From Lotus japonicus (Eukaryota; Streptophyta; Magnoliopsida; Fabales; Fabaceae), in contig NC_080046.1 in assembly GCF_012489685.1 (NCBI RefSeq), positions 20,955,304 through 21,019,303 of the forward strand: DNA of 64,000 nt, given 5' to 3'. Under the pieces are notes generated by a model, which saw only the letters and a list, made by a program, of their open reading frames with translations, was not told the origin of the DNA and made no database searches. How positions within the stretch are numbered: position 1 is the stretch's first letter; each line of letters begins with the position of its first letter. Positions 35,340-45,900 of the stretch are shown here, one piece after another. The translations under genes and the position numbers were made by a program.

Positions 35340-37627
35340 TCAATTTCTACTCACGCCATAGATCATTGAAGTCATTAAGCTTCTATCTACGCTCTTAGCT
35401 AGGAATCTTTGAAAAGCCTTTTCATATTTAGATTCATTCTTAACATCAGAGGCATCACAAGCAACAACTTCTTCTAATTTAGCAATTTGATTCTTGAGCA
35501 CAGAGTTAGAGTTAACTAAAGCATGGTTACTCACATTTAATTCAGAAATCTTTTTCTCATGTTCAACAGAAGTTTCAGAGGCAGCAAAGAAATTCTTTTT
35601 CAACTTTTTATGCTTAGTCAAAAGAGAGTAATATTTATCCATAATATCATACAAGGCAGATTTAAGTTCAGAAGTTGAGAAAAATGCAAATACCTCATTT
35701 TCATCATCAGAGTCTGGCTCTTCTTCTGATGCAGATTCAGCATTAGGTGCATCATTTGATTCTGCTTCCTTGTCCTTGACAATCGCCATGAGTCCTTCTA
35801 CGACTTCACCATCAGAATCAGCTTCTTCTGACTCTGATTCATCAAAAGTCACCATGAGACTTTTCTTTGCTTTGAAATTCTTCTTAGGCTTCTTGTTCTT
35901 TTTCAGCTTGGGACAGTCACTCTTGTAATGTCCAGGTTCTTTGCATTTGAAACAAGTGACTTCTTTTGATGAGGACTTCTTCTGACTGGATGAAGATTCT
36001 TGCTTTCCTCTAGCCTTTGTTGAACCTTTGTACTTGTTCTGCCTATGCTTCCAGATGCGGTTGAGCTTCCTGGAGATCAATGTTAGCTCATCCTCATCGG
36101 AGTCTTCAGAGGATTCTTCAGATTCTTCGACTGCTTGAGGTGCCTTGGACTTTTCAGATTTGGATTTCAAGGCTATAGACTTCTTCCTCCGAATCATATG
36201 ATCAGCACGATCTATCTCATGACTTCTCAGAATACCAATGAGTTCTTCTAAGCTCATCCTTTTGATGTCCTTAGACAGCTTCAAGGAGGTCATCAAAGGC
36301 ATCCACTTCTCAGGAAGGCCTCTGAGAATTCTCTTCACATGGTCAGCATTGGTGTAGCCTTTGTCAAGTATTCTGATTCCAGAAATGATCGTCTGAAATC
36401 TGGAAAACATAGCATCAACTGTTTCATCAGGTTCCATCATGAATAGGGGTGGGAATAGGCCAGGTCGTTCGTAGGGGCCTATGGCCTAGCCTACCACAGG
36501 CCCAGGCCAGGCCAGGCCAAATTGGTAAATAGGCAAGGCTTAGGCTTTTTGAAAAGCCTATTTAGTTAAAAAGGCTAGGCTCAGGCCATTTAAAAAGCCT
36601 TTTCAGCCTTATGGGCTAGCCTATTTAAGTAAAAATAATTAGCATTTTTCTGGTATATTGTAAATATGATTAATATAAATATATTTTACCATTGATAATG
36701 TCTATATATTAGAAAATTATCATAATATCTTAATATTATATACTTATTGACATTTTTATATATTTCAGTAAATTGACTTATATAATGACTCAAAGTTATA
36801 AGTCTATTTAGAAATAGATATATAACGTATTTAAATACCTTAATATGAAGTTTGATTTTATACTGGCCCTCCGACTATAAGAAACCAACATAATCTCTCG
36901 TTTAGTTTCATTTCTACCTAATAGCTTATAATATTATGAGTATGATTGTTGAAAAAATTATTTTAGTATAATTTAACCCGTTAGTTTATAAGTTTGATAG
37001 CTTCTTTACAAATAATTTTGTTAGCAAACGTAAAACTCTTGTTGTGAAATAGGCCTTTAAATAGGCTACCAGGCCAGACCAGGCTTTCGAGAAGGCCAAG
37101 TCAGGCTAAAAAAAAAAGCCTTTGACAGGCCACAGGCCAGGCTCAAACCTTAAGATTTTTAAACAGGCTAGGCCTATTTATGTAAAGCCTACCTAGGCCC
37201 AGCCTATTCCTACCCCTAATCATGAAGGCTTCATACTTTTTGATCAGGGACAACGCCTTTGTCTCCTTGACTTCTTCATTTCCTTCATGAGACATCTTCA
37301 GGGAATCGAAGATCACCTTGGCAGAATCACGGTCTGTGATCTTCTGATATTCATCATATGGAATGGCACTCAGCAAGATAGTTCTTGCTCTGTGATGATC
37401 TTTGTACATTTTTTTTGAGCTTCAGTAATCTTGTCTCTTGGGATCTTCTCTCCATCTGCATCAACAGGGCAAATGTAGCCATCAGTAATGTGATCCCAGA
37501 GATCAACATCGAATCCAAGAAAGAAACTTTCGATTCTATCTTTCTAGTATTCAAACTTTTCTCCATCAAACATAGGTGGTTTAGCACTGTAGTGCTCTCT
37601 TTGAGCATCGCTGGTGGTGGCAACCAT
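35340..37627 (-). pseudogene. Element B gag, broken and split by a hAT insertion
   Basis: The start is at about 37627 (MVATTSDAQREHYSAKPPMF). An in-frame TAG near 37555 and a frame change in an 8-A run near 37410 interrupt the N-terminal part. The capsid-like part continues (MYKDHHRARTILLSAIPYDE) until the hAT element at 36444-37218. Beyond it are LRGLPEKWMPLMTSL, the CFKCKEPGHYKSDCP zinc knuckle, acidic patches and a long coiled coil, down to a stop at 35340-35342. The linker (35339 to about 35060) continues in the same frame. This is a typical Sirevirus gag with an extended C-terminal coiled coil. Confidence 0.85.
36444..37218. mobile_element. Non-autonomous hAT element (775 bp) inside element B gag
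   Basis: Terminal inverted repeats start TAGGGGTGGGAATAGGC on the left and, read in reverse complement, TAGGGGTAGGAATAGGC on the right. The 8-bp duplication ATCATGAA flanks it (36436-36443 and 37219-37226). An 8-bp duplication and a YAGGGGTG-type end are hallmarks of hAT. The subterminal parts are packed with AGGCC/GGCCT words on both sides. The AT-rich middle codes for nothing recognisable, so it depends on a transposase elsewhere. Confidence 0.92.
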
Positions 37628-37688
37628 CTAAGTTTTTCACACCGGTCCGGATCTCTGAACACTGTTAAGTGTGGTAATTAGAACTTAT

Positions 37689-37700
37689 GCTCTGATACCA
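37689..37700 (-). other. Primer-binding site of element B
   Basis: TGGTATCAGAGC on the minus strand, complementary to the 3' end of initiator methionine tRNA as in most plant copia elements, lies two bases after the LTR end. Confidence 0.88.
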
Positions 37701-37702
37701 AT

Positions 37703-38938
37703 TGAAGGTATGAAAAACGATAGAAAGGGGGGTTTGAATAGCGTTTTCAGATAAAACTTTTCCCACTCAAATATTTAGACAAATCTTTTCGTAACAAATA
37801 ACACAAGGTGCAAAGATAAGAGATGAAGAGAAGCACACGAGTATTTTATCCTGGTTCACTTGATAATCTCTCAAGCTAATCCAGTCCACCCGGTAAGGTG
37901 ATTTCTTCCTTCTTAGAATGAAGGCAATCCACTATTCAATGTTTGTTACAACTGCACTAGCAACCTGCTCAGTGACTAACAATACAATGAACTAGCAAAC
38001 ACTAAGATTCACTCTCTTAGTCTTCTCAAGGATATGACCAAACTTGGTCCCTTAAGGAAATACAAACTCACTATTTGAAAGGTTTTGGTTTACAATGAAG
38101 TGCTTCTGAGAAAGCTAAGGTAATAAGAACGAATGAAGAAAGATTGCTAAATGACCGGTTGAATATTTGCTTGAGTTTTGCACAAAGTTTCTTAGCTTCT
38201 TTCTTCCAACTTCAGCCTCTATTTATACTCCAAGGATTAGGGTTGTATCCGTTGCATGGAATGCTACCGTTGGAGGGCAAATCCGGAACTTCCAGATTCT
38301 GCTAAGGCTGAACATCTTAGGTAAGGCCATCAGAATAGTACAATTGCTTTTGTACTTGGATAGCGACGTGAGCCTTATCCTAGTTGACTTCTGATCTGGC
38401 GAAGCTTCAAGTTGGGACGCATGCAGCTTATGAGATCAGAGTCAGAGGGAAGTTTGGATCCTCTGACCTTCGTAGCTTCTGCTTCTGAACTGTTCATTTG
38501 AACTTCTAGCCATCAGAGTTGGAAGTACTTGGTCTTCAGAGCCAGTTTACTCTTGGACTTCAGAGTCTTCACTTCTTAGCTTCTGGACCTTCAGAGCTTC
38601 TGGACCTTTAGAGCTTCTGGACCTTCAGAGCTTCTGGTCTTCAGAACTTCTGGTCTTCAGAACTTGAAGTGATTTGAATCCATATCAGAGCTTATGATCT
38701 TCAGAACTTCTGAAGCATATACTACTGTTCAAACAGAACAAAGTGAGAGCGAAAGCATTGTGTTGGCTACTCTTTTTGCTTTGTTCTTCTGATAAGTGTG
38801 TATTTAGACCAGAGTCAGAGCCTGTCAATTAAACACTCAGAGAACAACGTTAGAGTACCATAATTGTTCATATACAGTCTTTAACTTGTAATCATCAAAA
38901 CATAGAGTTGTACCACATGACCAAATCTTGGTCTTACA
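37703..38938 (-). repeat. 5' LTR of element B (1236 bp)
   Basis: It runs from TGTAAGACCAAG (38938 leftwards) to CATACCTTCA (37703) on the minus strand and is directly followed by the primer site. A TATA box (TATAAATAG, minus strand) lies at about 38219-38227. The U3 part contains a 17-bp tandem array and many TTCTGAAG-type half-palindromes. There is no partner LTR in the window. Confidence 0.9.
38579..38665 (-). repeat. 17-bp tandem array in the LTR of element B
   Basis: GCTTCTGGACCTTCAGA (written on +) is repeated about five times with small changes, the later copies reading TTCTGGTCTTCAGAAC. It lies in the U3 part, upstream of the TATA box on the transcribed strand. Element A has the related palindromes but not the clean array. 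Confidence 0.85.
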
Positions 38939-40040
38939 CTTTAATGCTTGCTTAATGTGATATTTATGTGTGACCTTGTATGATAGATTTAATCCAATGG
39001 AAATGATACTTTGATTATTAATATTGAAGTTCTTTTCCAAGCGTTTCATTCTTTGTTCGTCGGAGAATTCGACTGCACTTAGGAAAACGGTCAAACCGAC
39101 GCGTTTTCGCCTAGAGCGCCTTTTTGTCATTGAATTATTATTCGAGTGTAAAATAAATATTTTCCTCATATTACAACGATCTACGTGTATTTTCGAGAAT
39201 TTTGACTTTAATATCGATATAGGGTCGAGAAACTCGCCCGATAGTGTTTTCGGCTCGAAAACGAGTTGAGTTCGACTTGTAAACGAGCCAATAAAAAAAA
39301 TTGGCCAGCTAGTTCTGATTGTAGGGTTGAAAATTCAAATTTTGAGTGTTGGAGGGAAAGCAAGTAGGGTAGACTCATGTACCAAGACAAAAAGACTAGT
39401 ATCATGATGAATTTGTCCAAAAATGATATGCATCAGTAAAGGGACCAAAACCAAAAAGCACAAACCCTTCCTTTTTTGTTATGTGAGCCGTCCGTCACAT
39501 TTTCATAAGGTCTTTCCATCATATTTCTGAATCAAAGTGAAGGAAAGGAGAAGTTTTAGAGAAATAAGTGAGAGAGTGTGTAGAGAGAAGTTTCTTCTTC
39601 TTCATCTTCAAGAGGAACCCTAGACACAAAACTTACTCAAACACCTTCAAGACTTCATCTTTTCCTTTTCCACTCTTCACAAAGGAGCTAGCATTCAAGG
39701 TGAGGATCATGGTGATGGTTTCCAAATTCAAAAAGGAGCTATCTTTCTCTTCATCTCTTCAAAAATTTGAGTTGTTGTTGTGCTTGTGGTGACCTTGTGA
39801 CCTCTTTGACTCCATGTTTGTGAAAAGAGTTTTGAAAAAGGTTGAAGCTTGTTGTTAGGGCTTCAAGCTCTTGTGCTTTCGAACCATAGATTTCGAAAAT
39901 GGAAGGCCAAGGAAGGAACTACTCACCGTAAACCTTTTCTTGTTCAAAAAGGTTGAGTCTTGATGTTTTAATGTCCTCATGAAGTAAAGACTTCAAGAGT
40001 AGGTTTTCAAGCTTTGTTTCTTAATGAACAAAATATTGAG
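38939..40040 (+). mobile_element. Probable Ty3/gypsy LTR-type remnant
   Basis: The stretch has wording familiar from plant gypsy LTRs. There is a CG-containing part (GTTTTCGCCTAGAGCGCC near 39100), then CTTCCTTTTTTGTTATGTGAG, and then a leader-like AGAGAGTGTGTAGAGAGAAG near 39570 followed by an ACCCTAGACACAAAAC block. No domains are encoded. Element B adjoins on the left, so the remnant may be truncated there. The assignment rests on general resemblance only. Confidence 0.35.
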
Positions 40041-40177
40041 GTGATCAGTTTCAATACTCTATAACAAAGTGTTGTAAGAACATATAGACAACAAACAATA
40101 CAATAAATAGTGCTCAGCATCATCTTTCCTATATGTACCACAGTCCAAATGGATTGAACTTCTCTGATACCATACAA

Positions 40178-42155
40178 GTAACACCTAGATGACTTAAATG
40201 CAACTTAGCCACTTTAAAACGTTATTTTCTTGGAAACACCATTCCAAAATATGAAGAAAAGAAAGTAACAGGGTCTCCTTAAAAAAATTAAATTGAATGA
40301 AATTAATTTCATTATTATTGAAAGAAGCGAATTGTCATCAACACTATTTGAGCACCATCACATCGTCTATAAAATAAAGGCATGAAAACACCATGCATCC
40401 AGGTGTCAAACATAGGCCCGTAATTAAGTGGGTACATAGTTAAAAAAGAAATTAAATCCCAAGATCGAAAAACATAAGGAAATGAAGTAGTAACTTGTTT
40501 TCCCCACCTAGGAGCTTGTAAAACTAGTATGCTAGAACTAGTCCACTGAAAGTTGTCACTGGATTAAGGAGTGGGACCTGCATCAAGAAAATCACTAGAG
40601 TGAGTTGAAACTCAATGAATATAATAACCAAAACAACATAGATGTGAGAGTTCAATTGTAGCTTCCGCTACGATTCAAAATTTGTCTCCAACTAGCCATT
40701 GGAACGTCATCAAGTTTGTCCTGCAATGTTATCATCTTTCTATTTACTCTTTTCTCCACATTTGGGATTCGCCTCTATTGGCTCTCTTAAGGTCGCCAGG
40801 TTTGCCCCACAATGTTATCATCTTACTATCTACTCTTTACTCTAGAGTTCACTCTTTCTCTAGAGTCAATGAATACACAAGTGTATTCTGTTTTGTATAC
40901 AGGTAACATAAACAACATTAAAATAATCTTTTGTTGTTAGTAAGCTCTTAAACACACATCAATAAGGGGTCCCTATTGTTCAAGCGTTGCAACCCACAAG
41001 AAAGGAGTATTTCATTCAATGATAACATCCAGTAGTAATTCCAAAAAAAAAGGCACCACATATTCCATATCATTAAAAGGAGTATTAAGGATCAATGTAA
41101 CATGGAAAATTAGAACATCAAAGACAAGATAAAGCGGTTCCATTTACTTCTCATCATGTTTAAGCCACTGATGCAAAAACGTGGCAACAAGATCCCTTGG
41201 ATAAATCCTAAGCTTTTCTAGTTTCACATCATGTGTATTACCTTAACTTACCGACACAAAACCAAAATCCTACCTCAAGCATCCATTCCAAGGAATACTT
41301 ATCACTCAATTTGCAAGCCACAAAGTATACATAATCAGACAAGAAAAATATATACAAATTAAAATAATTTGTAACCTGTAACATAATATATACTATACTT
41401 TTTTTGAAGTTCCCCTATTCAAATTAACAATCTCTAACATAACAACATAAAGAATACTGGGTCAAAGGAGAAGAGAACAAAAGTAATCGCTACTCTTAAA
41501 TTCATGTAAGTCTCGCAAGACAGGGGCCAAAATTCAGTAAAACCAAGTGAGTGTAAAAACTTACTAACCAGCAGAAACCATCATGGGTCATCACTCAAGG
41601 ATATCCCATCACTTGGATGATTTTTCATGTTCAGAATCATAAGAAGGTTTTAATCTCATAAATGGAAAGAACTATACTCGTAGGACATAGGGAGAGTGGA
41701 AAATTATACTCACAAAAGTGCTACTAGAGTGAACCAACTTCTATGGAATGGTTTGTTCTCTTCCTCTCTGGAATCCTCTTTCTTCTCCCAAGCCCTAGCA
41801 GAGCAATTTTTCCTCTTTCCCGTCTTCTGCCTCCTCTTCCCAAAAACGTAAAAACTTAGTGGGTGGGGTTTAGGGTTTTTGTTTCTCTGATTTTTTTTAT
41901 CATATATTACCTCTATGCCCCATCTCTAAATTTTAATTTACTAAGCTGCCCCCCCTTTTGCTCTTAAAACCGCTAATTCGTATTGTGTCACTATCCTACC
42001 TCAAAGTGTTCAAGTGTGAGATATTATTACTAGCCTAAGTATTATTTTTTTCAACCACAAATAATTTAACAGTCATATCACACATGTGACTCATAAACAT
42101 GGTAAGAATTACATTCTAAATAAAACATTCATGTTATAGAGTTTGGGGTGTTACA
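40178..42155 (-). mobile_element. Candidate LTR remnant with TGTAACACCCC end and adjoining primer-site-like motif
   Basis: On the minus strand the region begins TGTAACACCCCAAACTC at 42155, a common start of plant gypsy-chromovirus LTRs. It runs to about 40187, where TTACTTGTA is followed by TGGTATCAGAG, a primer-site-like motif. It would be an LTR of nearly 2 kb. Within it, about 40715-40850, CACAATGTTATCATCTT-type blocks occur twice. No coding domain is seen. The two edges could belong to different elements. Confidence 0.35.
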
Positions 42156-42159
42156 CGGA

Positions 42160-42545
42160 CCGTCGTCGCCACCACCACCACCGTTATCGTTGCCACCGCC
42201 ACCACCACCTTCATCACCATCATCACTGTCGTACAACCACTACTGTCGCCACCACCATCACCACCATTGTGACCACCACCATCACCGTGGTCACTGCCGC
42301 CATAGTCATCATTGCCGCCACCACCGTCGTCGTCGCCTGCACTACCACGACCACCAACTAGTGAGATGAAGAGCGGTAATGGTGGAGGTTGGTTGTGGTG
42401 GTGATGTTAATGGTAGCGGTGGTTGCAACGATGACAGAGGCGGATGGGGTAGTGGGTGGGGAGGAGGTGACAGTAGTTGTGGTGGTGGCATCAACGAAGG
42501 TGGTGGTGGTAGGAAAGATGGTGGTGGTGGCGGCTTCTTTGACGA
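42160..42545. repeat. Trinucleotide hairpin: CCA/CCG-rich left arm, GGT/GGC-rich right arm
   Basis: From 42165 to about 42355 the + strand is made of CCACCACC/CCGTC-like triplets. From 42375 to about 42540 it is GGTGGTGGT/GGTAGC-like. The two halves are roughly complementary around a short centre near 42360, so the strand can fold on itself. Apparent long open frames rich in His, Pro or Gly/Val on both strands are by-products of the repeat. The tract ends about 430 bp upstream of the CCT5 start codon. Confidence 0.85.
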
Positions 42546-42939
42546 CAATGAAAATCAAAGCAGAAACTCAACAAACCTGATTTCTAAATTTTAAAATGCA
42601 AACCATTTCCAAAAATTAAAAATAGAAAATGTTTTCCTAGTTTTTGTTTTTTTTTTGGACAATTCCTAGTTTTTGTTGGAACAACAACATTTGAAGAGCA
42701 TAGTGAAATTGGATCTATGAAGTGTCCCAACCCAGCCCAAGAAAATCAGCCCAATGTATGTGTTCGCCCTATCTTTGTTCCCATCCCTAACGAGGCCGTA
42801 ATAATTGAAACACCGAGAAAAAGGTGGGAAGCATAAGTAGAGACTCACTGAGCGAGCGAGGGCTTGTGTTCTTGCATCGCATACTTGCGCTGCTTCTCCA
42901 CTCTTCTCCTTCTTCTTCTTCTCCAATCGCGAAACCGAG

Positions 42940-42975
42940 ATCGGGATCGTGATCGTGATCGTGATCGTGACCGAG
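42940..42975 (+). repeat. GATCGT repeat in the CCT5 leader
   Basis: GATCGGGATCGTGATCGTGA-type hexamers run for about 35 bases and end a few bases before the CCT5 ATG. The tract is in frame with the gene (would read Arg-Asp repeats), but there is no upstream ATG in that frame, so it is best seen as 5' UTR. Confidence 0.75.
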
Positions 42976-42977
42976 TC

Positions 42978-45900
42978 ATGGCGCTGGCTTTCGACGAGTA
43001 CGGAAGGCCGTTCCTCATCCTGAAGGAGCAGGAGCAGAAGAGCAGATTGAGAGGTCTCGATGCTCAGAAGGCCAACATCTCCGCCGGTAAAGCCGTCGCT
43101 CGCATCCTCCGAACCTCTCTCGGCCCCAAAGGCATGGACAAGATGCTTCAAAGCCCCGACGGCGACGTCACCATCAGTCAGTTCTCCCTTCCATTTCTTT
43201 TCACATCGAAATGAAACCCTAGCACTGCTCTTTTTGTTTTTTATTTATTTAGATTTGAATTTGCAATTTGTTTTTTTTTCTTTTCAATAACATAGGGTTT
43301 ACGAACGTGACATGTAAATATAAAGCGAGTTTGGTTTGTGAAATTTTTATTGGGATCTTTTGAACGGAAAATGAAAATGTCAATAAATCTAATCTTTGCT
43401 TTCGAATAAAAATTTGTAGGTATTAACGAGAAAGCTTGATGAGTGAGTGAGCTTATAAATAAATAGTTGAGATTTACAAAGTTGATTTCCATTTTCCACT
43501 CATGCAACACGTTTGTAGGCTCTCTGTTATTCCGATATCGTTTCGATCTTTCTATTTGTGGAAATGCTTGGTGTGAAGTATATAGAAACTGTTTAATTGT
43601 TGCCGGTGCTTGTTAGTAACCTTTTCTGTGTGTGTGTGTGTGCAGCAAATGATGGAGCGACAATCTTGGAGCAGATGGATGTTGACAACCAGATTGCGAA
43701 GCTGATGGTGGAGCTGTCGAGGAGTCAGGATTATGAGATTGGTGATGGGACCACTGGTGTTGTTGTGTTGGCTGGAGCTCTTCTTGAGCAAGCGGAACGG
43801 CTCTTGGAAAGGGGAATTCACCCGATTAGGATTGCTGAGGGCTATGAAATGGCATCCAGGATCTCTGTTGAGCATCTGGAGCGGATCGCAAACAAGTTTG
43901 AATTCGGAGAATCAAATTTGGAGCCTCTCATTCAAACTTGTATGACTACCTTGTCCTCTAAAATGTGAGTGAGTTAATTTAATTCTTGTTCTATCATGTA
44001 CCTTGTTGCGATGCATGTCACATGTCTGTTTTTTCTGCACCGAGTATATTTCTGGATTTTATGTAACTTCTTGCTTTATGACTTCAGTCTTATTTGTGTT
44101 TGTTTATTTGTTTGTTTTGATGCTGCAGTGTGAATCGATGTAAGCGTAGCTTGGCTGAGATTGCTGTCAATGCTGTTGTTGCTGTTGCTGATTTGGAGAG
44201 AAAGGATGTTAACTTGGATCTAATTAAAGTAGAAGGAAAGGTTGGTGGGAAGTTGGAAGATACCGAGTTGATATATGGAATCGTTGTTGACAAAGACATG
44301 AGCCATCCACAAATGCCAAAGCAAATTGAAGATGCTAAAATTGCTATCCTGACTTGCCCCTTTGAGCCTCCTAAGCCAAAGACTAAACATAAGGTTGATA
44401 TCGATACAGTGGAGAAGTTCCAGACGTTAAGGAAACAAGAAGTGAAATATTTTGATGACATGGTTCAACAATGCAAGGTAGGATGTCACTGTGCGTCAGA
44501 GGATCGTTTTCTTTTAATAATTGTTGACCTACTAATATAATATGCCTTTTTATCAACCCTCTGTCTTTGGAAAGCATAGTCATCTCAATTTTAGCTGGTT
44601 TATGAGCTTATTGAAATTTTAATTCAAGCTGTTCTACTTATAACCTATTTTTGGACTACTAGAATGTGTTTCAATTTCATGGAAAGGGACTATTGTATTG
44701 ATTTGCAGGATGCGGGCGCAACCCTTGTTATCTGTCAATGGGGTTTTGATGATGAAGCAAATCATCTGTTAATGCATAGGAACTTGCCAGCGGTTAGATG
44801 GGTTGGTGGTGTAGAGTTGGAATTGATAGCTATAGCGACAGGTATGTCTGAACTTTATATAACATGAGCTATAGCATCCCTTGTTATCTGTTAATGGGGT
44901 TTTGATCTGAAAATTTGTAGATTCTTTCTATAACTTAATAACATGAGCTATGACTGCAGTCGAGTATAAGATATTTATCTATGCCTGTTAACAGATTAAT
45001 GATCTATTCGTTAATGCAGGTGGAAGAATTGTTCCTAGGTTCCAGGAGCTAACTCCAGAAAAGTTGGGAAAGGTATCATCTCATTCTTTATTTCCTTAAG
45101 GAGGTTTTCAAGACTTCTAATTAATTATTTTGGGGGACCTGTTGTCATTTTGAATACAGCGATTGAGGGGGCTTGGTAATTTAGAACATGTGGCAGTGGT
45201 ACCCTTCTGCATGTACTAGACACTATTCTCTTTATCTGTCAGTTTATACGCCTATTCTTTCACAAGGTTCTTTTGTATTGTTACACCCAAGCAATTGTAA
45301 GCACATGAAACATTAGTACGAAGATTAATTGGAACCAAGGGAGTTCATTACTATGAAGTTATAAGCAGTTACAGCATGTTTGGATCTACTGTGAAATCTT
45401 CCAAAATCACTTTTATCCAGTTAAGGGAGTAGCTTCTCCCTAACGTGGAAACTTATGGAGTTCCAAAGCACACTTAATTTGGGCATTCCAGATTCTCCAG
45501 TTTTTAATCTAATGTTTCTGGTGCATTCTTCTAGGGCCTTTAGTATATGTTCGGATTAATGGAAAGGATGGAATAAAGTGAGTGTAATTATAATATATTC
45601 CATGTTTGATAGTTTTGATTCGAACGTAGTGAACTGGAGTAAACTGAAATGGAGTATATTTCTGCTTCTTGCACGCATAAAATATGCTGTGGGGTGCAGT
45701 CTTCTCTATCTTTCATTTTTTCTCGATTCTTCTTCTCTAAGACTACACAGCATGCTTCTATCCTTAATGGGAATGGATTTCACTGGATAGCTGTTATAGC
45801 ATTCCACATTTTCATCAGAAAGCTACATTTTTGTGCAATTGATACCATAGTACTAGCAGTCTAGTCACATAGCTCTTTCTGCATCTAAGTACCCCAGCCC

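Larger units (their letters stand above)
34845..38938 (-). mobile_element. Sirevirus-type Ty1/copia element B, lacking its 3' part
   Basis: On the minus strand: 5' LTR (38938-37703), primer-binding site (37700-37689), gag (37627-35343), linker, and the start of protease (35059 to about 34845), where it stops at the LTR end of element A. Integrase, RT, RNase H, env-like region and 3' LTR are missing and are not found on the other side of A. A 775-bp hAT element splits gag. The simplest reading is that A entered B, followed by a deletion that took the 5' part of A and the 3' part of B. Confidence 0.85.

Noticed and set aside
34716..35369. A 217-codon plus-strand frame across the A/B junction
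   Set aside because: It is the complement of the LTR end and of element B gag/protease, which are well supported on the minus strand.
38579..38665. CRISPR-like array
   Set aside because: The 17-bp repeats are head-to-tail without spacers and lie in a retroelement LTR of a plant genome.
42143..42594. Long His-, Pro-, Gly- and Val-rich open frames on both strands
   Set aside because: They are by-products of the CCA/GGT triplet tract; several frames are open at once, with no gene structure.
42864..42977. N-terminal extension of CCT5 (frame open upstream with Arg-Asp repeats)
   Set aside because: No ATG exists in that frame upstream; the opening codon is [12 protein letters not shown] is the normal family start.
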